A DNA stretch of 43,641 nt from Streptomyces sp. man185 (lineage in GTDB: Bacteria; Actinomycetota; Actinomycetes; Streptomycetales; Streptomycetaceae), in assembly GCA_002551355.1 (NCBI GenBank), contig NTHE01000031.1, positions 53,205 to 96,845 on the forward strand, written 5' to 3'. Position 1 is the stretch's first letter. Each line of letters begins with the position of its first letter. Of this stretch, positions 7,373-14,889 are shown in pieces. The notes beneath the pieces are model-generated. The model was not told where the DNA came from. It ran no database searches and saw only the letters and a program-made list of their open reading frames with translations. A program made the position numbers and the translations under genes.

Positions 7373-8250
7373 ATGAACGGATTCTTGGCAGGCCGGGTGA
7401 TAGCCGTGGGCTCGGTGAACGTCGACCGGATCCTGCGCTGTCCCGTCCTTCCCTCCCCGGGCGAGACGGTGCTGGTGACCTCCGTGAAGGAGGGGTTCGG
7501 CGGGAATGGCGGCAATCAGGCCGTGGCCGCCGCCATGGGAGCTGCTGCCCACTTGGTCGCCAAGGTCGGCGGGGATGCCGATGGCCTCAAGGCCCTCGCC
7601 AACCTGCGCGGTGCTTCGGTCGGCGTGGACACGGTGATCACCGAGGTGTCCACGCCGACCGGACAGGCGCTGGTCATGGTGGACCCGGACGGCGAGAACA
7701 GTATCGCCGTCATCAGCGGCGCCGACGCGATGCTGTCCGCCCGGGACGTCACCGACGCCCTCCTCAACAGTGATGAGGTCCCCCTGCCCTGCCTTCAGGC
7801 CGGCGCAGGCTTTCCTACGCCGCAGACACGGTGGGTGCACAACGCGGCTCCGGCCGGGATCCCGCCCGCCTGGCCCCGGGCAAACCGGCCCTGCTGGTGG
7901 TCAACGAGGTCGAAGCGCGGCAGCTCACCGGAGCCCCTGACGCCCGGGCCGCCGCCCGGATCCTGGCAGAGAAGGCCCTTGGCGCGGTGGTCACCCTGGG
8001 TGGTGACGGCGCCCTGGCCGCGGAGGAAGGGCTGTGCGAGCACATACCCACGCCCGTTGCGACCGTCGTTGACACCACCGGGGCCGGGGACGTCTTCTGC
8101 GGCGTCCTCGCCGCCGAACTCGCCCGCGGCCTCCCCCTCACCCGGGCGGCAGCCACCGCCACCGCCGCGGGTGCCTTCGCCGTCACCGCGCTCGGCGCCC
8201 GAGGCGCTCTGCCACGCCCGAACGACCTCGTCCGCCTGCGGGCTCACTGA
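7373..8250 (+). pseudogene. Ribokinase (PfkB family), frameshifted
   Basis: Would phosphorylate ribose, or a nucleoside sugar, at O5. The first frame, from ATG 7373, has the PfkB N-terminal signature (VGSVNVDRI, EGFGGNGGNQAVAAAMGAAA, VAKVGGDADG). The C-terminal part, with the anion-hole and catalytic-base motif DTTGAGDVFCGVLAAELARG, is in another frame from about 7857 to 8250. In between the signal switches back and forth: LSYAADT is in the second frame, VHNAAPAG in the first, and DPARLAPGKPALLVVNEVEA in the second again. At least two or three small indels are therefore needed to restore a normal ~290-residue kinase. Either the gene is decaying or the assembly has errors here. No ribosome site precedes the ATG, which lies nine bases beyond the operator. 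Confidence 0.8.
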
Positions 8251-8291
8251 CCCCGCGCACTCCGCACGACTCACACGAATGGAGCACGATC

Positions 8292-9278
8292 ATGCTGGCC
8301 CTTCCCCTGATCATTGACACCGACACCGGATCCGACGACGCCGTCGCCCTCCTGCTCGCCGCCGCCAGCGGACTCGGCGACATTCGGGCGGTGACCACCG
8401 TGGCCGGCAACGTGCCCGTCCAGACCGGCACCCGTAACGCGCTGATCTCCCTGGAGACGGCCGGCCGCACCGACATCCCCGTCCACCCTGGCTGTGCCCG
8501 CCCCATGACGCGCCTTCTTTCCAGCGCGCAGCACGTACACGGCGAGGACGGCATGGGCGACATCGGTCTGCCGGACCCGGTCACCGCTTGTCAGAACACC
8601 CACGCCGTCGAGACCCTGCTGTCCTACCCCTGCCGGCATCCCGGAGAGCTGACCCTGGTCACACTCGCCCCCCTCACCAACATCGCCGCCGCCCTGCTGC
8701 GCGACCCCGACCTGTTCACCCGCTATCGCCACGTGTACTGCATGGCCGGCGCCGCCGACCTGCGCGGCAACATCTCACCCACCGCAGAGTTCAACGTCTG
8801 GGCCGACCCCGAGGCCGCCCGGATCGTCACCCAGGCCGCCACTCCCGAGAAGGTCACCTGGATCGGGTGGGACGTCTCCCGCAAGGACGCCGTCATGACC
8901 CCGGCCGACCAGCAGCACCTGGAACGACTCGGCACCCGGATGGCTACGTTCGCCCACCGCATCAACCGCACAGTGGCCGACTGGGCCCGCGACGTGACCG
9001 GACTGGCCGGCTACGACCTGCCCGACCCTGTGGCCATGGCCGTGGCACTCAAGCCCGACCTGATCACCGAACAGGAACAGGTCCATGTCGACATCTCCCT
9101 GGCCGATGACACCCGCGGACAGATGATCATCGACCGGCGCGTTTCAGCGCCCGCCCCCAACATCACCCTTGTCCGCCGCGTCGAGGAGACCGGCTTCAAA
9201 AAGCTCCTGTTCGACACCGTCACCACACCCCTGCCCGCCGGCTCGCCGCTCACCGGCGCGGCTGCTTCCGCCATCTGA
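8292..9278 (+). CDS. Inosine/uridine-preferring nucleoside hydrolase
   Basis: 328 residues, the usual length. Hydrolyses the N-glycosidic bond of purine or pyrimidine nucleosides to base plus ribose in the cytoplasm. The calcium-binding DTDTGSDDAVAL motif is at residues 9-20. Other family landmarks are TTVAGNVPVQTGTRNAL, LVTLAPLTNIAAALLRDP, MAGAA and EFNVWADPEAARIV, whose NxxxDPEAA is the C-terminal metal and ribose site. GGAGC precedes the ATG. It follows the ribokinase by about 40 bases and precedes adenosine deaminase by 6, so it belongs to the LacI-controlled operon. With deaminase and ribokinase it forms a path from adenosine to hypoxanthine plus ribose-5-phosphate. Confidence 0.93.
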   Translation: MLALPLIIDTDTGSDDAVALLLAAASGLGDIRAVTTVAGNVPVQTGTRNALISLETAGRTDIPVHPGCARPMTRLLSSAQHVHGEDGMGDIGLPDPVTACQNTHAVETLLSYPCRHPGELTLVTLAPLTNIAAALLRDPDLFTRYRHVYCMAGAADLRGNISPTAEFNVWADPEAARIVTQAATPEKVTWIGWDVSRKDAVMTPADQQHLERLGTRMATFAHRINRTVADWARDVTGLAGYDLPDPVAMAVALKPDLITEQEQVHVDISLADDTRGQMIIDRRVSAPAPNITLVRRVEETGFKKLLFDTVTTPLPAGSPLTGAAASAI

Positions 9279-9283
9279 CCTGG

Positions 9284-10252
9284 ATGCGCTTCATGAATAC
9301 TTCCCCCACGCGGATCCCGCGCTACGAACTGCACTGCCACCTCGACGGCTCCGTACGCCCCGACACCGTCGCCGACCTCGCCCGCGAACAGGGCACGACC
9401 CTGGAACGGCCCGCCCGGGACCTGGTCGTGGCCCCGGCTCACTGCGGCAGCCTGACCACCTTCCTGACCTACATCGACCTCCCTCTGCAGGTCCTGCAGA
9501 CTCCGGACGCGCTCACCCGCACCGCCCGGGAACTGGTCGAGGACTGGAAAGCCGACGGCGTCGTCTACGGAGAAGTACGCTTCGCCCCGCAACTGCACGG
9601 CCGCCACGGAATGACCGCCGACGAAGCCGTCCAGGCAGTCGCCGATGGACTGGCCCAGGGCCGGGCCACCACCGGCGTGGGCACCGGACTGCTCCTGTGC
9701 TGTCTGCGCCACCAGAGCCCGGACGAAAGCCTCGCCGTCGCCGAGACCGCCCTCAGGCACCGGAACATCGTCGCCGGCCTCGACCTCGCCGGCGACGAAA
9801 CCCTGTACACCGCCCAACCCCACAGGGCCGCCTTCGACCTCGCCCACAGTGCTGGCATGCCCTGCACCGTCCACGCCGGAGAAGCAGCAGGCCCCGAGAG
9901 CATGTGGGAGGCGGTCGACATACTCGGCGCCCGTCGCATCGGCCACGGTGTGCGCTGCACCTCCGACACCGCACTCCTGAACCGGCTCCGTACCGAGAGA
10001 ATCGCCCTGGAGATGTGCCCCACCAGCAACGTGCAGACCGGCGCCGTCCGGGACCTGCCCGGCCACCCCGCCATCCCTCTCATGGCTGCCGGACTGCCTG
10101 TCACCATCAGCACCGACACCCGAACCACCTCCGATACGACCCTGCAACGAGAATTCGACGCACTACAGCACCTCAGCGGATGGAACAGCGAGTACGAGGC
10201 GCTCGCACAACAGAACGCCGCCCAGGCGTCCTTCAGCCCTCAAAGTGAATAG
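9284..10252 (+). CDS. add: Adenosine deaminase
   Basis: 322 residues. Converts (deoxy)adenosine to (deoxy)inosine with a bound zinc ion. Zinc ligands and catalytic residues are visible: HCHLDGS (His17, His19), HAGE (His197, Glu200), the IGHGVR block (His221) and ISTDTR (Asp278). Substrate-loop landmarks are CPTSN at 245-249 and GEVRFAPQLH. In mammalian enzymes the last motif is TDDP; TDT/N-R is a form I associate with the bacterial ADA-like branch, so the second Asp is not expected here. ATG 9284 or 9293 could serve as start. The gap to the nucleoside hydrolase is 6 bases, supporting one transcript. The C-terminus ends soon after the last helix, about 25 residues shorter than some homologues. 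Substrate range within the ADA/adenine deaminase family is inferred. Confidence 0.9.
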   Translation: MRFMNTSPTRIPRYELHCHLDGSVRPDTVADLAREQGTTLERPARDLVVAPAHCGSLTTFLTYIDLPLQVLQTPDALTRTARELVEDWKADGVVYGEVRFAPQLHGRHGMTADEAVQAVADGLAQGRATTGVGTGLLLCCLRHQSPDESLAVAETALRHRNIVAGLDLAGDETLYTAQPHRAAFDLAHSAGMPCTVHAGEAAGPESMWEAVDILGARRIGHGVRCTSDTALLNRLRTERIALEMCPTSNVQTGAVRDLPGHPAIPLMAAGLPVTISTDTRTTSDTTLQREFDALQHLSGWNSEYEALAQQNAAQASFSPQSE

Positions 10253-10271
10253 AGGCTAGTGATCTTGCTTT

Positions 10272-10350
10272 GTGGATCATGGCGTGGCGATACGTCGACA
10301 TGAGTTGTCCGATGCCAAGTGGGATCGGATACGTCCGTGGGTGCCCCGCC
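10272..10350 (+). pseudogene. IS5-family transposase, N-terminal scrap
   Basis: A short forward frame reads RRHELSDAKWDRIRPWVP, the first conserved block of IS5-type transposases (usually HELSDxQWxRIxPLLP). After about 25 codons the similarity ends and no catalytic part follows. The rest of the gap to 10540 contains only unassigned open frames, one ending in CRVTHTCPDEH, which I do not recognise. It is a small insertion-sequence relic that closes the nucleoside operon region. Confidence 0.45.
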
Positions 10351-10539
10351 CTGTGCTTTGGGCGGCCCCGGCTGAACGACCGGACAGTAGGTCAACGCCG
10401 ACGGGGAGGGCGACCTGCCCCGCCGCCTGTGCCGCGTCACCCACACCTGCCCCGACGAGCACTGAGCGATACCGCAGCGGACCTCAACCGTCGACGAAGA
10501 TCGAAGACGCACCGCTGGGCACCGTAGCCCACGTCAACG

Positions 10540-10569
10540 CTCTCAAGTTCAACACGTTGAACTTGAGAG
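10540..10569. repeat. Perfect 30-bp palindrome (14-bp arms, 2-base centre)
   Basis: Left arm CTCTCAAGTTCAAC at 10540-10553, centre AC, right arm GTTGAACTTGAGAG at 10556-10569. It sits exactly where the reverse-strand P-loop gene fragment stops resembling its family. It could be a strong operator (CTCAAGTT half-sites resemble MerR-family sites) or a fold-back recombination junction. Confidence 0.75.
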
Positions 10570-10737
10570 AGAAGTCGTCGGCGACCAGGGCGCGGTAGGT
10601 GTCCAGGTTCAGGCACCAGGTGCTGGGGTAGCGGGCGGCCAGCGTGGACTTGCCGGAGCCGGGGGACCCGATCAGGGCGCAGAGCGCGCCGTCGGGGAGG
10701 GTCAGCGGGGGCGCGGTGATGGTGTTCTCCTCGGGTC
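10563..10737 (-). pseudogene. P-loop ATPase/kinase N-terminal fragment
   Basis: The reverse frame reads ITAPPLTLPDGALCALIGSP and then GSGKSTLAARYPSTWCLNLDTYRALVADD: a Walker A (GSPGSGKST) followed by the LDxxR strand-helix of polynucleotide-kinase-like AAA proteins. After VADD the sequence enters the 30-bp palindrome and similarity ends, so the remaining ~100 residues are lost. No ATG/GTG/TTG is in frame upstream, so the start is also missing. A 14-codon ORF (10738-10782, ending LLADAFI) with a GAGGAG site lies directly upstream in another frame and could be a tiny leader or the broken gene start. The terminators at 10841-10936 separate it from the transfer operon. Confidence 0.5.
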
Positions 10738-10840
10738 TCAGATGAAGGCGTCGGCCAGGAGCAGGTCGAGGTCGATGGTCATGATGGTCAGTTCTCCTCG
10801 GTTCGAATCGCCGGGCGGGCCCGGTTCGGCCGGTCGGCCT

Positions 10841-10884
10841 GCTCAGCCCTCGCCGCCCCGGGCAGGGGTCGGCGAGGGCTGAGC
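10841..10884. terminator. Hairpin terminator
   Basis: 14-bp perfect arms (GCTCAGCCCTCGCC at 10841-10854 and its complement at 10871-10884) around a 16-base loop. This is the second of two stem-loops after the transfer operon. Confidence 0.55.
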
Positions 10885-10902
10885 GGAGCGGCCGGACAGC
10901 AG

Positions 10903-10936
10903 TGAGCCCGGCCGAAGGGACCTTCGGCCGGGCTCA
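10903..10936 (-). terminator. Terminator of the conjugation operon
   Basis: 16-bp perfect arms (TGAGCCCGGCCGAAGG at 10903-10918 and its complement at 10921-10936) with a 2-base loop lie about 20 bases beyond the stop of the last reverse-strand transfer gene (10955). Very stable; most likely the operon's main stop. Confidence 0.7.
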
Positions 10937-10954
10937 GAGCGGTGTTGAGTTGGA

Positions 10955-11539
10955 TCAGCTGAATCGGGAGGGCAGCTCCTTGCCGGTGGTCACGTCCGTG
11001 AGCGTGCCCTCGGGAGACAGGCGCAGCATGCGCGACGGCGCTGTATCGCCCTTCATCCAGTCCTCGTCACCCAGCGCCACCCGAACCGTGATCGCCTGCG
11101 GCGGATCCTCGATGGGCAGAGTGATCTCAGCAGCGTCCGGCCACGGGATGTGGGGAAGTGCCTCCTGGCTGTTGGACTGCCCTTGGCCGCTGATCTGTAC
11201 GTAGTTGGAGGGCGCTGCAAGAGTTGGGTCAAGTCCGATGACGATCTTTCCTTCCTCCCATTCCCAGTTAGCGCTGAGATGCGCCTTGGCCTTGCGGAAG
11301 GTGAGTTCTGACGTCATGTAAGACTTTCGGTCTGCGGCTGCTGCTTTGCGCTCAGCGGCGTGCTGCTCTCGCTGCCGTTCGCCGTCTTTAGGGTTGGACC
11401 AGACGAAGGCCAGAGCCAGGCCAAGCGCGACCACCGTCGCGACGGCGGGCCACACACGACGGTGCTCCGGTGGTCCGCCGTCTGCTGCTCGCTGCTGGCT
11501 GGCCGGTGTGTAGGGGAGCCGGTCAGTGGGACGGCTCAT
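10955..11539 (-). CDS. Single-pass membrane protein of the transfer operon
   Basis: 194 residues with GGAGGAACGAGC before the ATG. A Pro/Arg-rich cytoplasmic N-terminus is followed by one transmembrane helix (VWPAVATVVALGLALAFVW, about residues 29-47), a Lys/Arg/Glu/Ala-rich stalk (DGERQREQHAAERKAAAADRK) and an outer beta-rich domain. The C-terminal ~60 residues (ITVRVALGDEDWMKGDTAPS, then RMLRLSPEGTLTDVTT) match the last ~60 residues of the VirB4-like ATPase encoded 30 bases upstream (VTVRVVIGGKSWTEGSRASA, RQIRLDPTGAATDIT). The two therefore share a domain. A role on the outer face of the transfer machinery is inferred from context; no named family was recognised. Confidence 0.65.
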   Translation of the reverse strand: MSRPTDRLPYTPASQQRAADGGPPEHRRVWPAVATVVALGLALAFVWSNPKDGERQREQHAAERKAAAADRKSYMTSELTFRKAKAHLSANWEWEEGKIVIGLDPTLAAPSNYVQISGQGQSNSQEALPHIPWPDAAEITLPIEDPPQAITVRVALGDEDWMKGDTAPSRMLRLSPEGTLTDVTTGKELPSRFS

Positions 11540-11569
11540 GCTCGTTCCTCCGTTGCGGTCTGGTCGGTC

Positions 11570-13732
11570 TCAGGCCTTGGGCGTGATATCGGTTGCGGCA
11601 CCGGTGGGGTCGAGGCGGATCTGCCGGGCAGAAGCGCGGGAGCCCTCGGTCCAGGACTTGCCTCCGATGACCACGCGAACGGTGACCGGTGCGGCGGGGT
11701 CTGTGACGGGCAGGCTGACCTCGGGTGACCGGGCGAGTTCCGTGTCACTGACGCGGGCGGTCGCCGTTTCGTCTCCGACGTCGATGCGCAGCATCTGCGC
11801 AGTTTCCCCTTCCGGGGTGTCGGTGTCGGTGGTCAGCGCGACGATGACGCTGTCGCCGTCGGTCCAGGTGGCCTGGACGCGGGCGGTGACGCCGTCGATG
11901 GTGACCGGTGCGCCGGCCTTGCCCTTCAACTCCTGGGTAACGGTGCCCTTGCTGTTCGCCGGGGTGTCCTCGCTGCTGGTCATCCAGGCCACGCCCGCAG
12001 TGAGTCCGAGCGCCGCGACCGCCGCAGTCGCCAGGACCTTGCGGCTCCGCTGCGGATGCCTAACCTCGTCGACATCGTCGCGGACGTCGACCGGCTCGGG
12101 GTGCTCATCCTGCCGGAGCGTCGGAGCCGACGGGCGCGCTGCGGTGTGGTCGGTCGGGGTGGGGGTGTGGCCCATGCGGGCGACGGTAGCGCGCAACTGC
12201 TGCGCCTGACCGGGGGTTCCGCACAGATCAGCCACCAGAGCGCGGGTACTCAGCCACGCCACCGCTTCGGGGGAGTTGATGCCGTGGGCGGCGATGTCCT
12301 CGCGCTCTCCGAGGGCGGCGATGTCGGCGGCCTCGGAGCACCGGCCCTCCCGTGCGGCACGGAGGGCCGTCTCGTGCCGGATGTCGACCATGTTGGGCGG
12401 CATGTCCCAGCCGTAGTCGTCATCCTCCTCCTTCGTGTAGCCGTCGTCCTCTGTGTGGTTGAGGAGGTCTCCCAGCGGTGTCTCCTGCTCAACAGCCGGA
12501 TCGGTGGCGTCTTGGTGGAGCTCGGTGTCCGTCGGTGTCGTGTCGCTGTCTGCGGCCGTGCCGGCTTCCTGTGCGCGGCGGCGGCGGGAGGAGGTGTCTG
12601 TCAGCTGTGCTTCGTGGTCGGAGATGACCGTCTTGATGATGTCGATGTGGGTTGAGCCGACCTTCCAGACGGCTTCCCCGGGGTTGAGGTAAGGGATCTG
12701 GTCGATGATCCACTGGGGAAGACCCAGGATCCGGCCGACCGCCGCCGCTTCCTCGGGGCCGAGGCGTCCGACGTGCACGACCTCACACAGCTTGGCCAGG
12801 TCCTGGGCCCTGCCCTCGCCCAGGTCGGAGAGGGTGTGCATGAGGACGTCCAGGGAGAGCGCGTCGCGGCGGCTGTTCTTCAGCAGACGTTGGATGAGTT
12901 CGCTGGTGGCGGGGGAGAGGAGGATCTGCCAGGCCTCCTCCAGGACCAGGTGCCGGTGCACGGCGGTCGACTGCGGGAGCCAGATGTGCTCCACCCAGCA
13001 CGTCACCGCAGCCATCAAGCTGGGGATGGCGGGGGAGTTGCGGTCCACTCCGGAGAAGTCGAACGAGATGATCGGCAGATCGGTGGGCGGCAGATCGGTG
13101 TTCTCGCCGTCGAACAGGCCCTGGAGCGAGCCGGTGACGTAGCGGTCCAGGGCGATCACCATCACCTCGCCCATCTCCGCCAGCCGGGCGGCCGGCCACC
13201 GGCCGTCCGCAGGATCGGTGAGCGCGTCGATCAGCCCGCCCAGCGAAGTCGCCTTCGGGGAGTTCAGCGCGTGCTGGAGCGCGTGCGCGGCGTACGGGTT
13301 GAGGGTCTCGGGCTCGGCGGCGAGGATCAGCATCTTGATCAGCTGCTCGCGTACTTCCCGGGGGAAGAGCGAGCTGCACGGGTTGAGCGTGAACCGGCGG
13401 GCGTCGATGACCAGTCCGTCCAGGGACCGGGTGAGCGCCGCCCACTCCCCGACGTTGTCCTCCCCGTGGCTGTCGATGACGACGTACTGGTGCCCGTTGT
13501 GGAGGATCTCGCGGGCGGCCCTGATCTTGCCGGTGGTGGACTTGCCGCTGCCGAGGCCGCCCATGCCCAAGCTGTTGGTGGAGGGCAGGGTGCCCTGGTC
13601 GACGCGGGCGGGGCTGAGGCTGTAGGCCCGGCCGTCCAGCAGGCTCCGGCCGACCGGGATACCGGGGAACCGGGAACTGGAGGTGACGAGGGGGGCGGTA
13701 ATCGCTACGTGGTTGCTGGGGAGACGGATCAC
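11570..13732 (-). CDS. VirB4-like conjugation ATPase with a fused membrane-anchored domain
   Basis: 720 residues from a GTG that overlaps the upstream stop (GTGA). The RecA-like motor has Walker A GGLGSGKST at 58-66 and Walker B HLVLEEAW at about 261-268, plus an SRRDALSLDVLMHTLSDL block like that of VirB4/TraC ATPases. The usual VirB4 N-terminal domain is missing, and the SCO6880-family protein encoded just before may supply it. Residues 380-560 are acidic and low-complexity. A transmembrane helix follows (566-584, VLATAAVAALGLTAGVAWM). The last ~130 residues form an extra domain predicted to lie outside the membrane, repeated in the protein encoded downstream. VirB4 proteins normally end after the motor, so this is an unusual architecture. 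It would power assembly or substrate movement in a type IV secretion-like conjugation apparatus. Confidence 0.8.
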   Translation of the reverse strand: MIRLPSNHVAITAPLVTSSSRFPGIPVGRSLLDGRAYSLSPARVDQGTLPSTNSLGMGGLGSGKSTTGKIRAAREILHNGHQYVVIDSHGEDNVGEWAALTRSLDGLVIDARRFTLNPCSSLFPREVREQLIKMLILAAEPETLNPYAAHALQHALNSPKATSLGGLIDALTDPADGRWPAARLAEMGEVMVIALDRYVTGSLQGLFDGENTDLPPTDLPIISFDFSGVDRNSPAIPSLMAAVTCWVEHIWLPQSTAVHRHLVLEEAWQILLSPATSELIQRLLKNSRRDALSLDVLMHTLSDLGEGRAQDLAKLCEVVHVGRLGPEEAAAVGRILGLPQWIIDQIPYLNPGEAVWKVGSTHIDIIKTVISDHEAQLTDTSSRRRRAQEAGTAADSDTTPTDTELHQDATDPAVEQETPLGDLLNHTEDDGYTKEEDDDYGWDMPPNMVDIRHETALRAAREGRCSEAADIAALGEREDIAAHGINSPEAVAWLSTRALVADLCGTPGQAQQLRATVARMGHTPTPTDHTAARPSAPTLRQDEHPEPVDVRDDVDEVRHPQRSRKVLATAAVAALGLTAGVAWMTSSEDTPANSKGTVTQELKGKAGAPVTIDGVTARVQATWTDGDSVIVALTTDTDTPEGETAQMLRIDVGDETATARVSDTELARSPEVSLPVTDPAAPVTVRVVIGGKSWTEGSRASARQIRLDPTGAATDITPKA

Positions 13733-14808
13733 AGGATGGCTCCCTTCCGGGTGCTGGCGCCGTGGGCGGTGGTCATCAGGTGGGCACGGTGCTGCTGGCC
13801 GGTGAGCCAGTCCAGACGGATGCGATGGCGGTCGGTGACCAGCGCCGCTTCGTGCCGTGCCGCAGCGATGGTGTCGGGGCAGGTGCCCCAGACGGTGAGG
13901 TAGGCGTCGAGGTCGACCAGCGTCTCGCCGTCGACGAGGGCGGCGTGCGTGGAGCTGCTGGCACGCTCGTGCTCATCCGTCTTGACCTGGTCGGTCGTCG
14001 CGGCCAGCCCCAGCATGGTCTGCCATTTCGCGGAACGGCGGGCCATCGCGGCGGGAAGCGGCCGGTAGAGGGTGGACAGGGAGCGGTCCTGGTCCTGGCC
14101 CAGGAGGAGCAGCGGCATCAGGTCGCCGGGCGTCTCCTCCGTGGGCCAGCCGGTGATCCGGGCGGTCGCGGCGTAGCGTCCGTCTTCGAGTACCACCCAG
14201 CCCGGTCCGCGCTCCACTACGGTGGGCGGCGGATCGGGGGTGTGGGGGATCAGGTCTCCGAGCACGGCGAGTTCGTGTTCCAGGGTGTCCATCACTCGCG
14301 CATGGGTCAGGCCGCGGGGGATGAACACGCTGATGGTCTGGTGATGGGTGGTGCTCTCGCGGACGGTGGCGTGATGGGTGACGTGGACTTGGATTCCGGC
14401 GGCTCGGGCCTGATTGCCCGCGAATACCAGAGCGCGGGAGAACCGCTGGTGCCACAGGGGGCGCCGCTCGGGGTCCTGCATGGTGTTGTGCCTCGGGTAG
14501 AGGGTCCAGGTGCGGACCTCGCCCGGCTGGCGGGTCATCGACTCCGGCGCGGTCTCCTCCCGGGCCCGACGGTATCCCACGGCGGCCCAGCGGGCGATCG
14601 AGCGGGGACCGGGAGCGGCGTTGAGGATCAGAGCGGCGACTCCGACCGCGCCGACCGCGCCGAACGGGGGTGCGGAGACGACCAGACTGGACAGCACCAC
14701 GCCACTGGCAGCAACCCCGTTCAGCTTGGTCAACGTCGTCTCCGTCGTGCTGAGACCGCGCTGCAGAGCGGGAACACGGAACCCGGGCTTGAGCGAGTAC
14801 ATCGACAT
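13729..14808 (-). CDS. SCO6880-family type IV secretion component
   Basis: 359 residues from ATG 14808 (AGGAGG 6-7 bases upstream; a TTG two codons earlier is less likely). Two hydrophobic segments near the N-terminus (VAASGVVLSSLVVS and AVGAVGVAALILNAA, residues 30-65) resemble a PrgI-like membrane anchor. A large soluble part follows (VRTWTLYPRHNTMQDPERRP, HVTHHATVRESTTHHQTISV, WPTEETPGDLMPLLLLGQDQ), which I recognise as the SCO6880 family of actinomycete transfer loci. It ends GAIL with a 4-base overlap onto the VirB4-like ATPase, suggesting that the two subunits are made in step. Probably an inner-membrane scaffold for the ATPase. Confidence 0.75.
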   Translation of the reverse strand: MSMYSLKPGFRVPALQRGLSTTETTLTKLNGVAASGVVLSSLVVSAPPFGAVGAVGVAALILNAAPGPRSIARWAAVGYRRAREETAPESMTRQPGEVRTWTLYPRHNTMQDPERRPLWHQRFSRALVFAGNQARAAGIQVHVTHHATVRESTTHHQTISVFIPRGLTHARVMDTLEHELAVLGDLIPHTPDPPPTVVERGPGWVVLEDGRYAATARITGWPTEETPGDLMPLLLLGQDQDRSLSTLYRPLPAAMARRSAKWQTMLGLAATTDQVKTDEHERASSSTHAALVDGETLVDLDAYLTVWGTCPDTIAAARHEAALVTDRHRIRLDWLTGQQHRAHLMTTAHGASTRKGAIL

Positions 14809-14840
14809 GAACAACCTCCTGGAGGAGCTGAGGGAATGAG

Positions 14841-14875
14841 GGGCCGTGCCCCGCCGCCACGGATGGGCACGGCCC
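14841..14875. terminator. Intra-operon hairpin
   Basis: 11-bp perfect arms (GGGCCGTGCCC at 14841-14851, GGGCACGGCCC at 14865-14875) lie between the VirB6-like stop (14890) and the SCO6880-family start. It may attenuate or process the long transcript, lowering ATPase expression relative to upstream genes. Confidence 0.5.
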
Positions 14876-14889
14876 AGATGAATGACCGT

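Noticed and set aside
6319..7773. 484-codon forward frame opposite the LacI gene
   Set aside because: Repetitive Gly/Arg/Asp composition. The LacI reading on the other strand is unambiguous.
9011..10147. 378-codon reverse frame opposite the adenosine deaminase
   Set aside because: Shadow of the deaminase; Gly/Val-rich with no motif.
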